Source of the DNA: Mariniphaga sp.
GTDB taxonomy: Bacteria; Bacteroidota; Bacteroidia; Bacteroidales; Prolixibacteraceae
DNA length: 33,153 bases
Direction of reading: 5' to 3'
NCBI GenBank assembly: GCA_010906965.1
Contig: JAAFHB010000031.1
Span: 1 to 33,153, forward strand
Shown here: positions 17,101-25,929 of the stretch, one piece after another
Layout of the letters: every line of letters starts with the position of its first letter
Numbering within the stretch: the first letter of the stretch is position 1
The notes under the pieces: generated by a model
The model's database searches: none
What the model saw: only the letters and a program-made list of their open reading frames with translations
What the model was told of the DNA's origin: nothing
Translations under genes and position numbers: made by a program

Positions 17101-17244
17101 GCCATGACTGCCAATGCAATGCAGGGTGACAAAGAAAAATGTCTGGAATCCGGAATGGATGATTATGTTTCCAAGCCGATGAAGGTTAATGATTTGGTCA
17201 GGGTTATAAAAATTTGGGGAGACAAGCAATTCTCTAATCAATAA
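14125..17244 (+). CDS. Hybrid sensor histidine kinase: CHASE4-like, GAF, HisKA, HATPase, two receivers
   Basis: 1039 residues. TM1 is at about 6-26. A periplasmic sensor at 40-245 opens like CHASE4 ([18 protein letters not shown]). TM2 is at about 249-270, followed by a HAMP-like linker and a coiled coil to about 340. A GAF-type domain lies at 345-505. HisKA has His535 in [14 protein letters not shown], and the ATPase has [17 protein letters not shown] and GGTGLGLA. Receiver 1 has Asp779/780, Asp823 and Lys874; receiver 2 has Glu921/Asp922, Asp965, Thr995 and Lys1017. Both receivers look active. No HPt or DNA-binding domain is fused, so output needs a partner such as the receiver encoded at 3609. 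It lies inside the glycosyltransferase cluster, 35 bases after one GT gene, and probably senses an envelope or polymer signal. Confidence 0.9.
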   Translation: MNIKNKILLLFSATIVILAAVLFLFRKTQQRQNDMIIQSAAEQQVVLINTAIHVQSDQLDQIVLDYTNWDEIIVKLKTPNQRWADDNIASIIKSFKLFSVDVFNADNQLIYGFGKQSTNILGNSATRKLIINAMKDKGILHYFKLIPDGLLEISAASIHPTLDSLRVSPPSGYFFISRIWNQDFLHDLSENTASTIFFAEREIQNIQRLENDSITVSKALLSFDEKRIGNLVIKKPNNVLVNYHKLSDFVFYFLVITLLILLSLFFIILYQWIRRPLKLITDSLRHGDTSQLEVLKKKKNEFSQIARLISIFNQQKLELEKENIEINLIQTELIKQRSVLHGMALASNHLLTNENFDSAIQEALDAISSPSSLDRIFIYKNLSDNSLGERNAKRVYKFITPALRDKVDSRNCEEISFSQTAEWFSSLKEGKTIKGLSSEFNTELKQLIECQLIKSIIIEPVIDKKKNHFWGFVGFADCTNDHIWTTAEETVLSMLASNIGGAIRRQESQEELKNAMELAKSADRAKSEFLASMSHEIRTPMNGVIGMTSLLLLSDLTPTQRDYVNTIETSGESLMNIINEILDFSKIESGRMELEENSFDLRLCIEDVLDLMAPKALEKHLDIIYFIDPEVHQYIFGDGFRLRQIIVNLVSNAIKFTEKGDILIYISLASQTDGNVVLDFSVKDTGIGIPSNKIDLLFLPFTQVDASTTRKYGGTGLGLAITSSLVKLMHGKIWVISDEGNGSNFHFTIQTRNSTPEEEFNQADKTLQNLPGKSILIVDDNATNRKILKLQCEFWGMKATAAESGEEALILLGKNHYDAGILDMQMPQMDGIMLAREIRVQFSKEKLPLIMLTSVGFNKESEELKKLFSYYVNKPIKHSQLADILLKVVTSIKTPIVAAPINYEKLNEISKKYPFQILIAEDNQINQKLIRNVFEILGYKTDIVANGLEALEALKRKNYNLIFMDIQMPEMNGYEATSIIVQRRKEDRPIIIAMTANAMQGDKEKCLESGMDDYVSKPMKVNDLVRVIKIWGDKQFSNQ

Positions 17245-17463
17245 TCTGTTTGAATAAGTAATCATTTGCCTAATTATTGGAACATATTCTGTGGATATTG
17301 GTTTTATAGTTTAAGGATGACTTCAAAACCAAAATTAGTTTATTATTAACTTTTTCAGACTGCGATAATTTACATACGTGATATGTATCAGTTGCAGATA
17401 GTTTTAAGCAAGATAAAGAATGCATCATTGTGGATATTAACGCCTAATAATATGTTTTAGTAC

Positions 17464-20400
17464 ATGCAAAACTCTTACATACAAGTAATTAAAAGGCTGG
17501 ACACTTTTGCTACATCCTTTTCCGGAATATATTCCCTGGATGAGGTGGTGCAGTCTATTCAGTCAATATTGGAAGATGTTTTTCCTGTTAAGGTTAAGGT
17601 GTTTTATCTTTACGACCAGTCAGAAAACCGTTTAAAACTACTTTTTGTCAAATGCTTTAATGAAGAAGAAAAGCAATTCGCCGAAAAAAGTGCTTTGGAA
17701 GGTTACTCAGGAATAGTATTTCGAACAAAGAAAATGATTTATGTTCCTGATATACTTCTTGATCCAAATTACCATGCCATGCCAAATGAGCAATCATTTA
17801 TTGGCAGATCCCGATTGTTTCTGCCAGTTATGAATGGGACTCAAGTTGTAGGCGTCTTCGGAATTATTGATAATCAACCAAATGCTTTTAATGAGGAGGA
17901 TATCGCTATTCTGACATTTATTTGCAATATGGCAGGGACAATATACGGTAACATTATTAATCAGAATCTATTAAAATCTTCCAGCGAAGAAATCCTAAAT
18001 CTTTCCAAAATCTCTGGCGAAAATCCTGATCCAGTTCTTAGGATAAGTTATGATAAAATATTACTCTATGCAAATAAGGCTTGTGATCAATTATTAAACT
18101 TTCATGGTTTTAAAAATGGAGAAGTTGTAAGTGATGTATTTGGAGATGGGCTTACCGAATCAATCAAAACCGGGAATATCGTTGATCGGGAAATATCAGA
18201 TGGGATCAACATTTATTCCTTTCTTTTCACCCCTGTGAAAGGTGCAAGATATATAAACCTTTATGGCAGAGATCTGACGCAACGAAAAATCATTGAAACG
18301 GAATTAAAAAAATTGGCACTCATTGCCAAAGAGACTGGAAATGCGGTAATTATTACTAATAAAATAGGGAAAATTGAATGGGTGAATGAGGCTTTTATTA
18401 AAATGACTGAATATAGCCTTGAAGAAATAAAAGGAAAAATACCTGGCGCCTTTTTGCAAGGAAAAGAAACTGACAAACAAACCGTTGCCTTACTCTCCGA
18501 AGCTATTAAAAGCAATAAGCCGCTCGAAGTTGATCTGATCAATTATTCAAAATCAGGCAAAAAATACTGGATAAAACTTCAGATCCAGCCTGTTTTCAAT
18601 TCCAACGGACAATTGGAAAATTTTATTTCTGTTCAAAAAGAGATCACGAAAGAGAAAGAAACTGAGCAGGAGTTAATTAAGACAACTAATTTTCAAAAGG
18701 CAATCCTTAACAGCTCAGCGATTGCCATTATTTCGACTGATCTGAATGGGAGAATTCAATCCTTTAATCTGGCAGCCAGCAGAATGTTAGGGTATTCTGC
18801 CGAAGAGGTGATTGGGGAAACTACCCCGCTTCTATTTCACGATGAGTTAGAAATTCGTACACAAGCAGTTAATAGACCCGATCAAAGCCTTTGTTACTTT
18901 GGAGGTTGCAAGATCCATAATAACAAAGATTTAAACAATATCAGTATAGAAAGCAGTGAATATACGTGTATTCGTAAAAATGGCAGCAAATTTTCGGTTT
19001 CACTTACAGTGTCTCCTCTTCTGGGTGATCAGGGCGAGGTGACCGGATTTTTAGGAATGGCGGAAGACATCACTCAGCGGAAGGAACAGCAAGATGCACT
19101 TCGAATTGCAAATCTCAGATTTAGATCCCTCATTTCAAGTCTCCAGTCGGGAGTAATGGTCGAAGATGAACAGCGAAAAGTTGTTCTTGTAAACCAACGT
19201 TTCTGTGATTTATTTTCGATTCCTTTATCTCCGGAACAGTTAATTGGAAGCAACTGCATAGATGCCGCTGATGCGGTAAAAGAATTATTTAAAGATCCGC
19301 AGGTTTTTATTCTTGACATCGATCATACATTGGCTATCGGACAAATTGTTACAAATCATGAACTGCTGATGAAAAATGGTACTTCACTCGAGCGTGATTT
19401 TATTCCTATTGAAGATATTGAAAAGAAAAATTTTGGAATACTCTGGATTTACCGTGATATTACACAAAGAAAACGAAGTGAAAGAGATTTATTGCGCCAG
19501 AGTCGCGTATTAAGTGGTACAGCACAGGCAATGAATTACTTGCTAACTCTTCAGGATCATAATCAAGCTATTCAAAAAGCACTGGAAGCAATTGGGATTG
19601 CAGCTGGTGTCGATCGGGTTTACATTTTTGAAAATAATGAATCGACAGGAGAATCTTTTTTCAGTCAACGATTCGAATGGACAGCCAAGGGAATCGTTCC
19701 TCAAATAGATAATCCGGAACTACAGAACATGCCATACAGTACAAGCTTTCCAAGATGGTATAATCTATTGTCTGCCGGAAAGACAGTTTCAGGGTTAAGT
19801 AAAGATTTTCCTGAAAACGAGCGTAAAATACTTGAAAGTGAAGATATTGTTTCAATCATTGCAGCACCCATTTTTGTAAATGATCACCTTTGGGGCATGG
19901 TCGGTTTTGATGACTGTTCAATTGGCATTGAATGGTCGACCAATGAATTATCCATCCTTCTGGCGCTAGCTGGAAGTATAGGCGGAAGTATTTCGAAAAG
20001 AAATATTGAAAATGAAATAATTAATGCAAAGCACATTGCGGAATACGCTACAAAAACCAAATCGGAATTTTTGGCAACGATGAGTCATGAGATCCGGACG
20101 CCCATGAATGGAATAATAGGCATGACCAGCCTTCTCATGCAAACGCCACTGACTTTCAATCAACGCGATTATGCCGAAACAATCAAAATAAGTGGCGAAT
20201 TATTGCTTAATTTGATCAACGACATTCTTGATTTTTCAAAAATTGAATCGGGAAAAATGACGCTCGAAGAACACCGTTTTAACCTGAGGATGGCCATTGA
20301 GGATGTATTAGATCTGATGTCTACAGCTGCATTTGAAAAGAAGATTGGTTTATATTTCCAGGTTGATCCGGCTATTCCGCAAAAAATCACAGGCGATCTT

Positions 20401-21603
20401 ACCCGCTTGCGCCAGATACTAGTGAACCTGACGGGAAATGCACTCAAATTCACTGACCATGGCGAAGTTGTCATCAGCGTTAATCAGATTGAAATGCAAG
20501 GAGATGAAGCAATTCTTGAGTTTTCAGTTAAAGATACAGGTGTTGGTATTCCTGAAGAAAAAATAGACCGGCTCTTTAAACCATTCAGTCAGGTAGATGC
20601 CTCGACAACCAGAAAATACGGAGGTACAGGTTTGGGGTTGGCAATATGCTCAAAACTTGTCAAATTGATGAACGGCGCTATATGGGCAAAAAGTCAGTTA
20701 AATATAGGATCTGAGTTTGTTTTTACGATTAAAACCTCTTATCACTCTAAAGGCGAACAAATCAATATGCCTTTCCAACTACCCAAAGGTCTGAAAGATA
20801 AAAACATTTTGATTGTTGATGGCAATCCAACAAGCAGAAGTATACTCATCTCACTTTTCAAATATTTAGAAATGAATGTTTTGTCTGCTGATTCAAACAA
20901 AATGGCTTTAAATATAATTAATGAGACAAATGACATTGAGCTTTTTTTGATCGATAATGATCTTCCTGATATGGAAAGTAACCGGCTTGCATCCGAAATT
21001 AAAAAAACTGCGAAATATAAGGATCGACCTTTAATTCTGATTGCTTATCCCGCTTTAACTGAACAAGGATCAATTCCTGACAGCAATTTTCTTGTCAGGA
21101 TTAATAAACCATTAAAGCACTCTCAATTGATTACTTATGTGTCAGATTTACTCAACGGAAGTAAAGTAGCACAGAATCAAAGCCTTAATGAGCCTAAGCA
21201 ACTGCTAAAAATCAATGATCTGTATCCTTTAAAAATTCTTGTTGCAGAGGACAATGCCATTAATCAAAAGTTGATATCCAGATTGTTCGAAATGTTAGGA
21301 TATACGATACAAATTGCTGCCAATGGTTATGAAGTTATCAATGCCCTTAATCTGATGAATTTTGACATTGTTTTTATGGACATCCAAATGCCGGAAATGG
21401 ATGGTTTAGAGGCTACACAAAAAATTATTGCCCAATGGGGAAGTCACAGGCCGTTGATTGTAGCGATGACTGCAAATGCCCTTAAAAATGATAAAGAGAT
21501 ATGCCTCGCTGAAGGAATGGATGATTATATCAGTAAGCCGTTAACAATTGATCAGGTAAGAACTGGAATTGAAAAATGGGCATCAATGCAACATGTTAAT
21601 TAA
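17464..21603 (+). CDS. Soluble multi-PAS/GAF hybrid histidine kinase with two receivers
   Basis: 1379 residues with no membrane helix, so a cytoplasmic sensor. Order: GAF at 8-165, PAS-like at 175-275, PAS at 282-400 (GNAVIITNKIGKIEWVNEAF), PAS at 408-540 (IISTDLNGRIQSFN), PAS at 550-670, GAF at 680-845, HisKA with His875 in [13 protein letters not shown], HATPase with DTGVGIP and GGTGLGLA, and receivers at 1113-1230 and 1256-1375. Receiver 2 has a full active site (Glu1262/Asp1263, Asp1306, Thr1336, Lys1358). Receiver 1 keeps Asp1164 and Lys1215 but has Asp1119-Gly1120 and no Thr at the switch position. From the second GAF onward it is a close paralogue of the preceding kinase. A 219-base gap separates the two genes, with no recognisable terminator in it. 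Confidence 0.9.
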   Translation: MQNSYIQVIKRLDTFATSFSGIYSLDEVVQSIQSILEDVFPVKVKVFYLYDQSENRLKLLFVKCFNEEEKQFAEKSALEGYSGIVFRTKKMIYVPDILLDPNYHAMPNEQSFIGRSRLFLPVMNGTQVVGVFGIIDNQPNAFNEEDIAILTFICNMAGTIYGNIINQNLLKSSSEEILNLSKISGENPDPVLRISYDKILLYANKACDQLLNFHGFKNGEVVSDVFGDGLTESIKTGNIVDREISDGINIYSFLFTPVKGARYINLYGRDLTQRKIIETELKKLALIAKETGNAVIITNKIGKIEWVNEAFIKMTEYSLEEIKGKIPGAFLQGKETDKQTVALLSEAIKSNKPLEVDLINYSKSGKKYWIKLQIQPVFNSNGQLENFISVQKEITKEKETEQELIKTTNFQKAILNSSAIAIISTDLNGRIQSFNLAASRMLGYSAEEVIGETTPLLFHDELEIRTQAVNRPDQSLCYFGGCKIHNNKDLNNISIESSEYTCIRKNGSKFSVSLTVSPLLGDQGEVTGFLGMAEDITQRKEQQDALRIANLRFRSLISSLQSGVMVEDEQRKVVLVNQRFCDLFSIPLSPEQLIGSNCIDAADAVKELFKDPQVFILDIDHTLAIGQIVTNHELLMKNGTSLERDFIPIEDIEKKNFGILWIYRDITQRKRSERDLLRQSRVLSGTAQAMNYLLTLQDHNQAIQKALEAIGIAAGVDRVYIFENNESTGESFFSQRFEWTAKGIVPQIDNPELQNMPYSTSFPRWYNLLSAGKTVSGLSKDFPENERKILESEDIVSIIAAPIFVNDHLWGMVGFDDCSIGIEWSTNELSILLALAGSIGGSISKRNIENEIINAKHIAEYATKTKSEFLATMSHEIRTPMNGIIGMTSLLMQTPLTFNQRDYAETIKISGELLLNLINDILDFSKIESGKMTLEEHRFNLRMAIEDVLDLMSTAAFEKKIGLYFQVDPAIPQKITGDLTRLRQILVNLTGNALKFTDHGEVVISVNQIEMQGDEAILEFSVKDTGVGIPEEKIDRLFKPFSQVDASTTRKYGGTGLGLAICSKLVKLMNGAIWAKSQLNIGSEFVFTIKTSYHSKGEQINMPFQLPKGLKDKNILIVDGNPTSRSILISLFKYLEMNVLSADSNKMALNIINETNDIELFLIDNDLPDMESNRLASEIKKTAKYKDRPLILIAYPALTEQGSIPDSNFLVRINKPLKHSQLITYVSDLLNGSKVAQNQSLNEPKQLLKINDLYPLKILVAEDNAINQKLISRLFEMLGYTIQIAANGYEVINALNLMNFDIVFMDIQMPEMDGLEATQKIIAQWGSHRPLIVAMTANALKNDKEICLAEGMDDYISKPLTIDQVRTGIEKWASMQHVN

Positions 21604-21661
21604 GATAGCACATACTCTTTAAGCATCTAAATAACAAAATATCAACAAATATCGCATCACA

Positions 21662-22819
21662 ATGAAAATCGGTATCGAAGGACAACGTCTTTACAGAAAT
21701 AAGAAACACGGGATGGATATGGTCGCTCTGGAACTGATTCGCAACCTCCAGGAGATCGATCATAAAAATGAATACGTCGTTTTTATCAAACCTGATATTG
21801 ACGATGAAGTTTTAAAGCAAACCTCAAATTTTAAGATTGTTAAATTAAAAGGTGGTTTTTATCCTCTGTGGGAACAATTTTCGTTGCCGGCTGCTGCCAG
21901 AAAAGAAGGGTGCCAGCTACTTCATTGCACAAGTAATACTGCCCCGGTAAATACCCGGATACCATTGATTGTTACCCTTCACGATATTATCTATATGGAA
22001 AGCAATTACGTGAAAATTTTAAAGGGTAGCGGTTCGTGGTATCAAAAAATGGGAAATATCTATCGGCGATTAGTGATTCCAAAAATCGTAAAAAAGAGCA
22101 GCAAGATTATAACAGTCTCCCATTTTGAGAAAAATAGAATTGGCCAGTTTTTCGGAATCGAGGGCGATAAAAGACTAACAGCGGTCTATAACGGAGTCAG
22201 TGAGCATTTTAAACCGATAACAGATAATATTGAATTGCAACGTGTCAAAATAAAATACAACCTTCCCGAGCATTACTTCTTTTTCCTTGGCAATACCGAT
22301 CCCAAGAAAAATACAAAAGGAACATTGAAAGCCTTTTCGGATTTTCTCAAACAAACCAATAGCGACTTGAAACTGGTAATGCTTGATTATGATCGGACAG
22401 AACTTGAAAAATTGCTTAGTGAAACTGATGATAAATCATTGATTAACAGTATTTATTTAACCGGATATGTTGTAAATACCGATTTACCTGCAATTTACAG
22501 TCAATGTCAGGTGTTTCTTTACCCTTCTCTACGCGAGAGTTTTGGGATACCGATGCTTGAGGCAATGGCTTGTGGTGTTCCTGTGATCACATCCAACACT
22601 TCCTCAATGCCTGAAGTCGCCGGATCAGCTGCATTTATAATTGACCCTTACAAACCAGCAGAAATCACCGATGCCCTGATTCAAATTACCAGCAATCCGG
22701 AATTAAGAAAGCAGTTAATTGATAAAGGATTGCAGCAATCGGCTAAATTTTCCTGGAAAGCCATGGCAAAAGATGTTCTTGATATATATGAACAAATTGG
22801 CAACGCGTTTGCTAAATAA
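21662..22819 (+). CDS. GT4 family glycosyltransferase
   Basis: 385 residues with a GT-B fold. The N-terminal half opens MKIGIEGQRLYRNKKHG, with VTLHDIIY near 104-111 and ITVSHFEKNRI near 150-160. The C-terminal half holds FFFLGNTDPKKNTKGTL, VFLYPSLRESFGIPMLEAMA with the E-x7-E pair Glu292/Glu300, and CGVPVITSNTSSMPEVAG. This is the standard retaining GT4 pattern found in mannosyl- and glucosyltransferases such as WbaZ-type proteins. It acts at the cytoplasmic face on lipid-linked sugar. The next gene begins 16 bases after the stop, so the two form an operon. Confidence 0.92.
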   Translation: MKIGIEGQRLYRNKKHGMDMVALELIRNLQEIDHKNEYVVFIKPDIDDEVLKQTSNFKIVKLKGGFYPLWEQFSLPAAARKEGCQLLHCTSNTAPVNTRIPLIVTLHDIIYMESNYVKILKGSGSWYQKMGNIYRRLVIPKIVKKSSKIITVSHFEKNRIGQFFGIEGDKRLTAVYNGVSEHFKPITDNIELQRVKIKYNLPEHYFFFLGNTDPKKNTKGTLKAFSDFLKQTNSDLKLVMLDYDRTELEKLLSETDDKSLINSIYLTGYVVNTDLPAIYSQCQVFLYPSLRESFGIPMLEAMACGVPVITSNTSSMPEVAGSAAFIIDPYKPAEITDALIQITSNPELRKQLIDKGLQQSAKFSWKAMAKDVLDIYEQIGNAFAK

Positions 22820-22835
22820 TTAAACATCAAGACAT

Positions 22836-24047
22836 ATGATTCAAAATAGGGATATAATAGTCGTTGGAATTCAACCCTGGGATATTGAAATTGGGAGCAA
22901 TTGTAAAAATATTGCAGAGGAATTTGCAAAAAACAATCGGGTGCTGTACGTGAACTCTCCGCTAGACCGAATTTCAATGTATCGGCAAAAAAAACTTGAT
23001 CGAATCAGAAAAAGAATAAATATTGTAAAAAGCGGAAAGCCTGAGTTAATCGAAATATCCACCAACTTATGGAATCTTTACCCTGCATGTCTGATTGAAT
23101 CAATTAATTGGATCAGGTCACCCAAATTGTTCGACTGGATAAATAAGATAAATAATAAACGGTTTGCCAAACAAATTAAGTTAGCCATTGAAAAGCTTGG
23201 ATTTCAAAACTATATCATTTTCAATGATAGCGATATGTTCAGAAGTTTCTATATGAAGGAACTACTAAAACCGGAAACATATATCTACTACACACGTGAT
23301 AATCTGATTTCAGTTGATTACTGGAAGAAGCAGGGGGTGCGACTTGAGGCGCAGCATATGCAAAAAGCTGATTTGGTAGTTGCCAACTCGACTTATCTGG
23401 CAACTCTGGCAAAAAAATTCAATCCAAGTTCATTTTATGTTGGTCAAGGTTGTGATGTAAGTATGTTTGATGCAAAATTAATTACAGCAGTTCCGTCTGA
23501 TATTCAGAATATTCCAAAACCAATAATTGGATATATAGGAGCACTGTTATCACTTCGACTCGACATCAAAGTTATTGAACACATTGCTGAAAGTCGTCCT
23601 GAATGGAGCGTTGTTCTTGTTGGACCTGAAGATGACGCATTTAAAACCAGCAAATTGCATCAGCTTAAAAACGTATATTTCCTCGGAAATAAAAACGGAA
23701 ATGAACTCCCCTCCTACCTCATTCATTTCGATGTGGCTATTAATCCGCAAATTCTGAGTCCGGTAACAATCGGTAATTATCCCCGTAAAATTGACGAATA
23801 TCTGGCTATGGGAAAACCCACAGTTGCCACCAAAACAGAAGCCATGAGCATATTTTCCGATTTTACCTATCTTGCTGAAAACAAGAATGAATATATTACC
23901 TTCATTGAAAAGGCGCTTCGGGAAGATAATGATCAAATTCGCCTAAAAAGGGAAGAATTTGCGCACAACCATACCTGGAAAAATAATGTCTTCGAGATTT
24001 TCGGGGCAATTGAAACAGTTAAATCATCAAAATTAAAATCTAAATAA
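22836..24047 (+). CDS. GT-B glycosyltransferase (GT4/TuaH-like)
   Basis: 403 residues. The N-terminal domain starts RDIIVVGIQPWDIEIGSNC and has RVLYVNSPLDR; the link region has YIYYTRDNLISVDYW and ADLVVANSTYLA. The C-terminal domain shows PIIGYIGALLSLRLDIKV, WSVVLVGPEDD, VYFLGNKNGNELPSYL and NYPRKIDEYLAMGKPTVAT, where the Glu of KIDEYLA takes the place of the usual GT4 nucleotide-contact Glu. This pattern is common in transferases of the TuaH type in surface-polysaccharide loci. The donor is unknown. The stop codon overlaps the next ATG by one base (TAATG), so it is translationally coupled to the acyltransferase gene. Confidence 0.85.
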   Translation: MIQNRDIIVVGIQPWDIEIGSNCKNIAEEFAKNNRVLYVNSPLDRISMYRQKKLDRIRKRINIVKSGKPELIEISTNLWNLYPACLIESINWIRSPKLFDWINKINNKRFAKQIKLAIEKLGFQNYIIFNDSDMFRSFYMKELLKPETYIYYTRDNLISVDYWKKQGVRLEAQHMQKADLVVANSTYLATLAKKFNPSSFYVGQGCDVSMFDAKLITAVPSDIQNIPKPIIGYIGALLSLRLDIKVIEHIAESRPEWSVVLVGPEDDAFKTSKLHQLKNVYFLGNKNGNELPSYLIHFDVAINPQILSPVTIGNYPRKIDEYLAMGKPTVATKTEAMSIFSDFTYLAENKNEYITFIEKALREDNDQIRLKREEFAHNHTWKNNVFEIFGAIETVKSSKLKSK

Positions 24048-24673
24048 TGAGCATCGTTGAAAGAATCAAATCAAACCCGAAGCTTAAACAATTAGTTTTA
24101 AACCTTATGATGCCTAAAAACCAATCAAGGCCAAGGCTTTGGGTGAAATTATTTTTGAATCCTTTTAAACACAAAAAAGGAAAGAATTCCCGGATTTGTC
24201 GGTATACACGAATGGATGTGATGCCATTCAACAATTTCGAACTGGGAAATGATTCAACTATCGAAGATTTTTGTACTATCAATAACGGAGTTGGGGATGT
24301 ATTGATTGGTGACCGCACCCGAATTGGAATGAGTAATGTTTTGATCGGTCCCGTAACCATTGGTAATGATGTTATGTTTGCTCAAAACATTGTTCTCTCA
24401 GGATTGAATCATGGGTATGAAGATATTACAATTACTCCTCACAAACAGCCAGTTACGAAGAATAAAATTACAATTGAAGATGAAGTATGGATTGGAGCCA
24501 ATTCAGTTATTGTGGCAGGAGTTACCATCGGCAAACATTCGGTAATTGCAGCCGGATCAATCGTAACCAAAGACATACCTCCTTTCTCAGTTGCAGCAGG
24601 GAATCCTGCCAAAGTAATCAAGCAGTATAACCTCGAAACGGGAATATGGGAACGTGTTACTATAAAGGCTTAA
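24047..24673 (+). CDS. Hexapeptide-repeat O-acyltransferase (left-handed beta helix)
   Basis: 208 residues. After a basic N-terminal lead (1-55) come hexapeptide repeats of the LbH fold: IEDFCTINNGVGDVLIG, TRIGMSNVLIGPVTIG, a loop with His122 in GLNHGYED, then ITIEDEVWIGANSVIVAGVT and IGKHSVIAAGSIVTKDIP, closing with AAGNPAKVI. The closing motif and the loop His are typical of WcaF/serine-acetyltransferase-like enzymes that move acetyl (or another acyl) from CoA to a sugar hydroxyl. Here it probably decorates a sugar of the repeat unit. It overlaps the preceding GT gene by one base. Confidence 0.9.
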   Translation: MSIVERIKSNPKLKQLVLNLMMPKNQSRPRLWVKLFLNPFKHKKGKNSRICRYTRMDVMPFNNFELGNDSTIEDFCTINNGVGDVLIGDRTRIGMSNVLIGPVTIGNDVMFAQNIVLSGLNHGYEDITITPHKQPVTKNKITIEDEVWIGANSVIVAGVTIGKHSVIAAGSIVTKDIPPFSVAAGNPAKVIKQYNLETGIWERVTIKA

Positions 24674-24719
24674 ATAATTCTTTTCAAACAATTTAGTTAT
24701 CCTTTAATCATCAATTAAT

Positions 24720-25910
24720 ATGCAAGTTGTGCAAGTAATATTCTGGATACTTCTTTTTATTGTATTTTATGCCTATGTTGGCTATGGTATACTTTTATTC
24801 GCAATTATTCTCGTCCGAAGAATGCTTGGGCTTTCGAAAGTGCGCAACGAACGTTCTGATTACGAGCCAGAGGTTACCATTTTTATCGCCGCATACAACG
24901 AAAAAGATTTCATTGCTGAAAAGATTAAAAATACATTCGAACTTGAATACCCGGCGAATAAACTACATATGATTTGGGTCACAGATGGTTCGGACGATGG
25001 AACTCCTGAAGCACTACTCAATTACGAAGGAATAGAAGTACACCATCTCCCGCAACGGAATGGAAAAATCGGGGCAATGAACCGTGGGATGCAATTCGTC
25101 AAAACACCTGTTGTTATTTTTTGCGATGCAAATACGATGCTCGGAAACGAATCGGTTCGCAGAATTGTAAAGCTTTTTAGCGATCCTAAGGTTGGATGCG
25201 TTTCGGGTGAAAAGCGTATTTTCGGGAAGGACAAAGATGCTGCCGCCGGTGCTGGTGAAGGACTTTATTGGAAATACGAATCGAAACTTAAAAAATGGGA
25301 CGCAGAACTTTATTCCGTGGTTGGTGCTGCCGGAGAGTTGTTTGCTATCAGAACTGAACTCTATCAGGAAGTTGAAAAAGATACCTTACTCGACGATTTT
25401 ATTATTTCGCTCAGAGTTGCCCAAAAAGGCTATACGATACAGTATGATCCTGAAGCTTATGCAATTGAAAATGCTTCAGCCAACGTGAAGGAAGAACTAA
25501 AACGCAAAATCAGGATATCGGCAGGTGGAATTCAATCTGTAATCAGACTTAGTTCGTTACTGAATATTTTCAAATACGGGACGTTATCGTTTCAGTATAT
25601 ATCGCACCGTGTGTTGCGCTGGACACTCGCACCACTTTCACTACTATTTCTTATTCCTTCCGGATTATTTTTAGCAGTCAAGGAAGGGATTTTAGAGTTT
25701 GGATTTTACAGCATCTTATTTTGGCTTCAGATGTTATTCTATTTTAGTGCATTACTTGGCTGGTACCTCGAAAACAAATCAATTCGAATTAAGCTTTTGT
25801 TTGTTCCTTACTACTTTTTCATTATGAATTTATCAGTTTTTCTGGGATTTAAGCGTTACTTAAAGGGTACACAATCAGTAAACTGGGACAGGGCAAAACG
25901 AGGCAAATAA
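24720..25910 (+). CDS. Membrane GT2 glycosyltransferase
   Basis: 396 residues. There is an N-terminal membrane helix at about 7-33, then a GT-A domain: EVTIFIAAYNEKDFI, WVTDGSDDGTPE (Asp89 region), NGKIGAMNRGM at 114-124, DAN at 136-138 and GAAGELFAI at 202-210. The acidic TLLDDFIISLRV at 222-233 and RKIRISAGG at 262-270 take the place of the catalytic base and QxxRW region. Two or three C-terminal membrane helices follow at about 302-375. It resembles poly-GlcNAc/hyaluronan-type GT2 enzymes with a DDG motif. With the GT2 at 12878 this makes two membrane-bound enzymes of this kind in one locus. It starts 46 bases after the acyltransferase stop. Confidence 0.87.
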   Translation: MQVVQVIFWILLFIVFYAYVGYGILLFAIILVRRMLGLSKVRNERSDYEPEVTIFIAAYNEKDFIAEKIKNTFELEYPANKLHMIWVTDGSDDGTPEALLNYEGIEVHHLPQRNGKIGAMNRGMQFVKTPVVIFCDANTMLGNESVRRIVKLFSDPKVGCVSGEKRIFGKDKDAAAGAGEGLYWKYESKLKKWDAELYSVVGAAGELFAIRTELYQEVEKDTLLDDFIISLRVAQKGYTIQYDPEAYAIENASANVKEELKRKIRISAGGIQSVIRLSSLLNIFKYGTLSFQYISHRVLRWTLAPLSLLFLIPSGLFLAVKEGILEFGFYSILFWLQMLFYFSALLGWYLENKSIRIKLLFVPYYFFIMNLSVFLGFKRYLKGTQSVNWDRAKRGK

Positions 25911-25929
25911 TTTTCATTCAGTATATTAA

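Noticed and set aside
17245-17463. Gap between the two hybrid kinase genes, checked for a terminator, promoter or small gene
   Set aside because: It is AT-rich with no hairpin followed by T residues, no strict TAnnTTTG box and no open frame of note.
23550-23936. 128-codon frame on the - strand within the GT-B glycosyltransferase gene
   Set aside because: It is the shadow of a gene with good GT-B motifs; the translation has no family resemblance.
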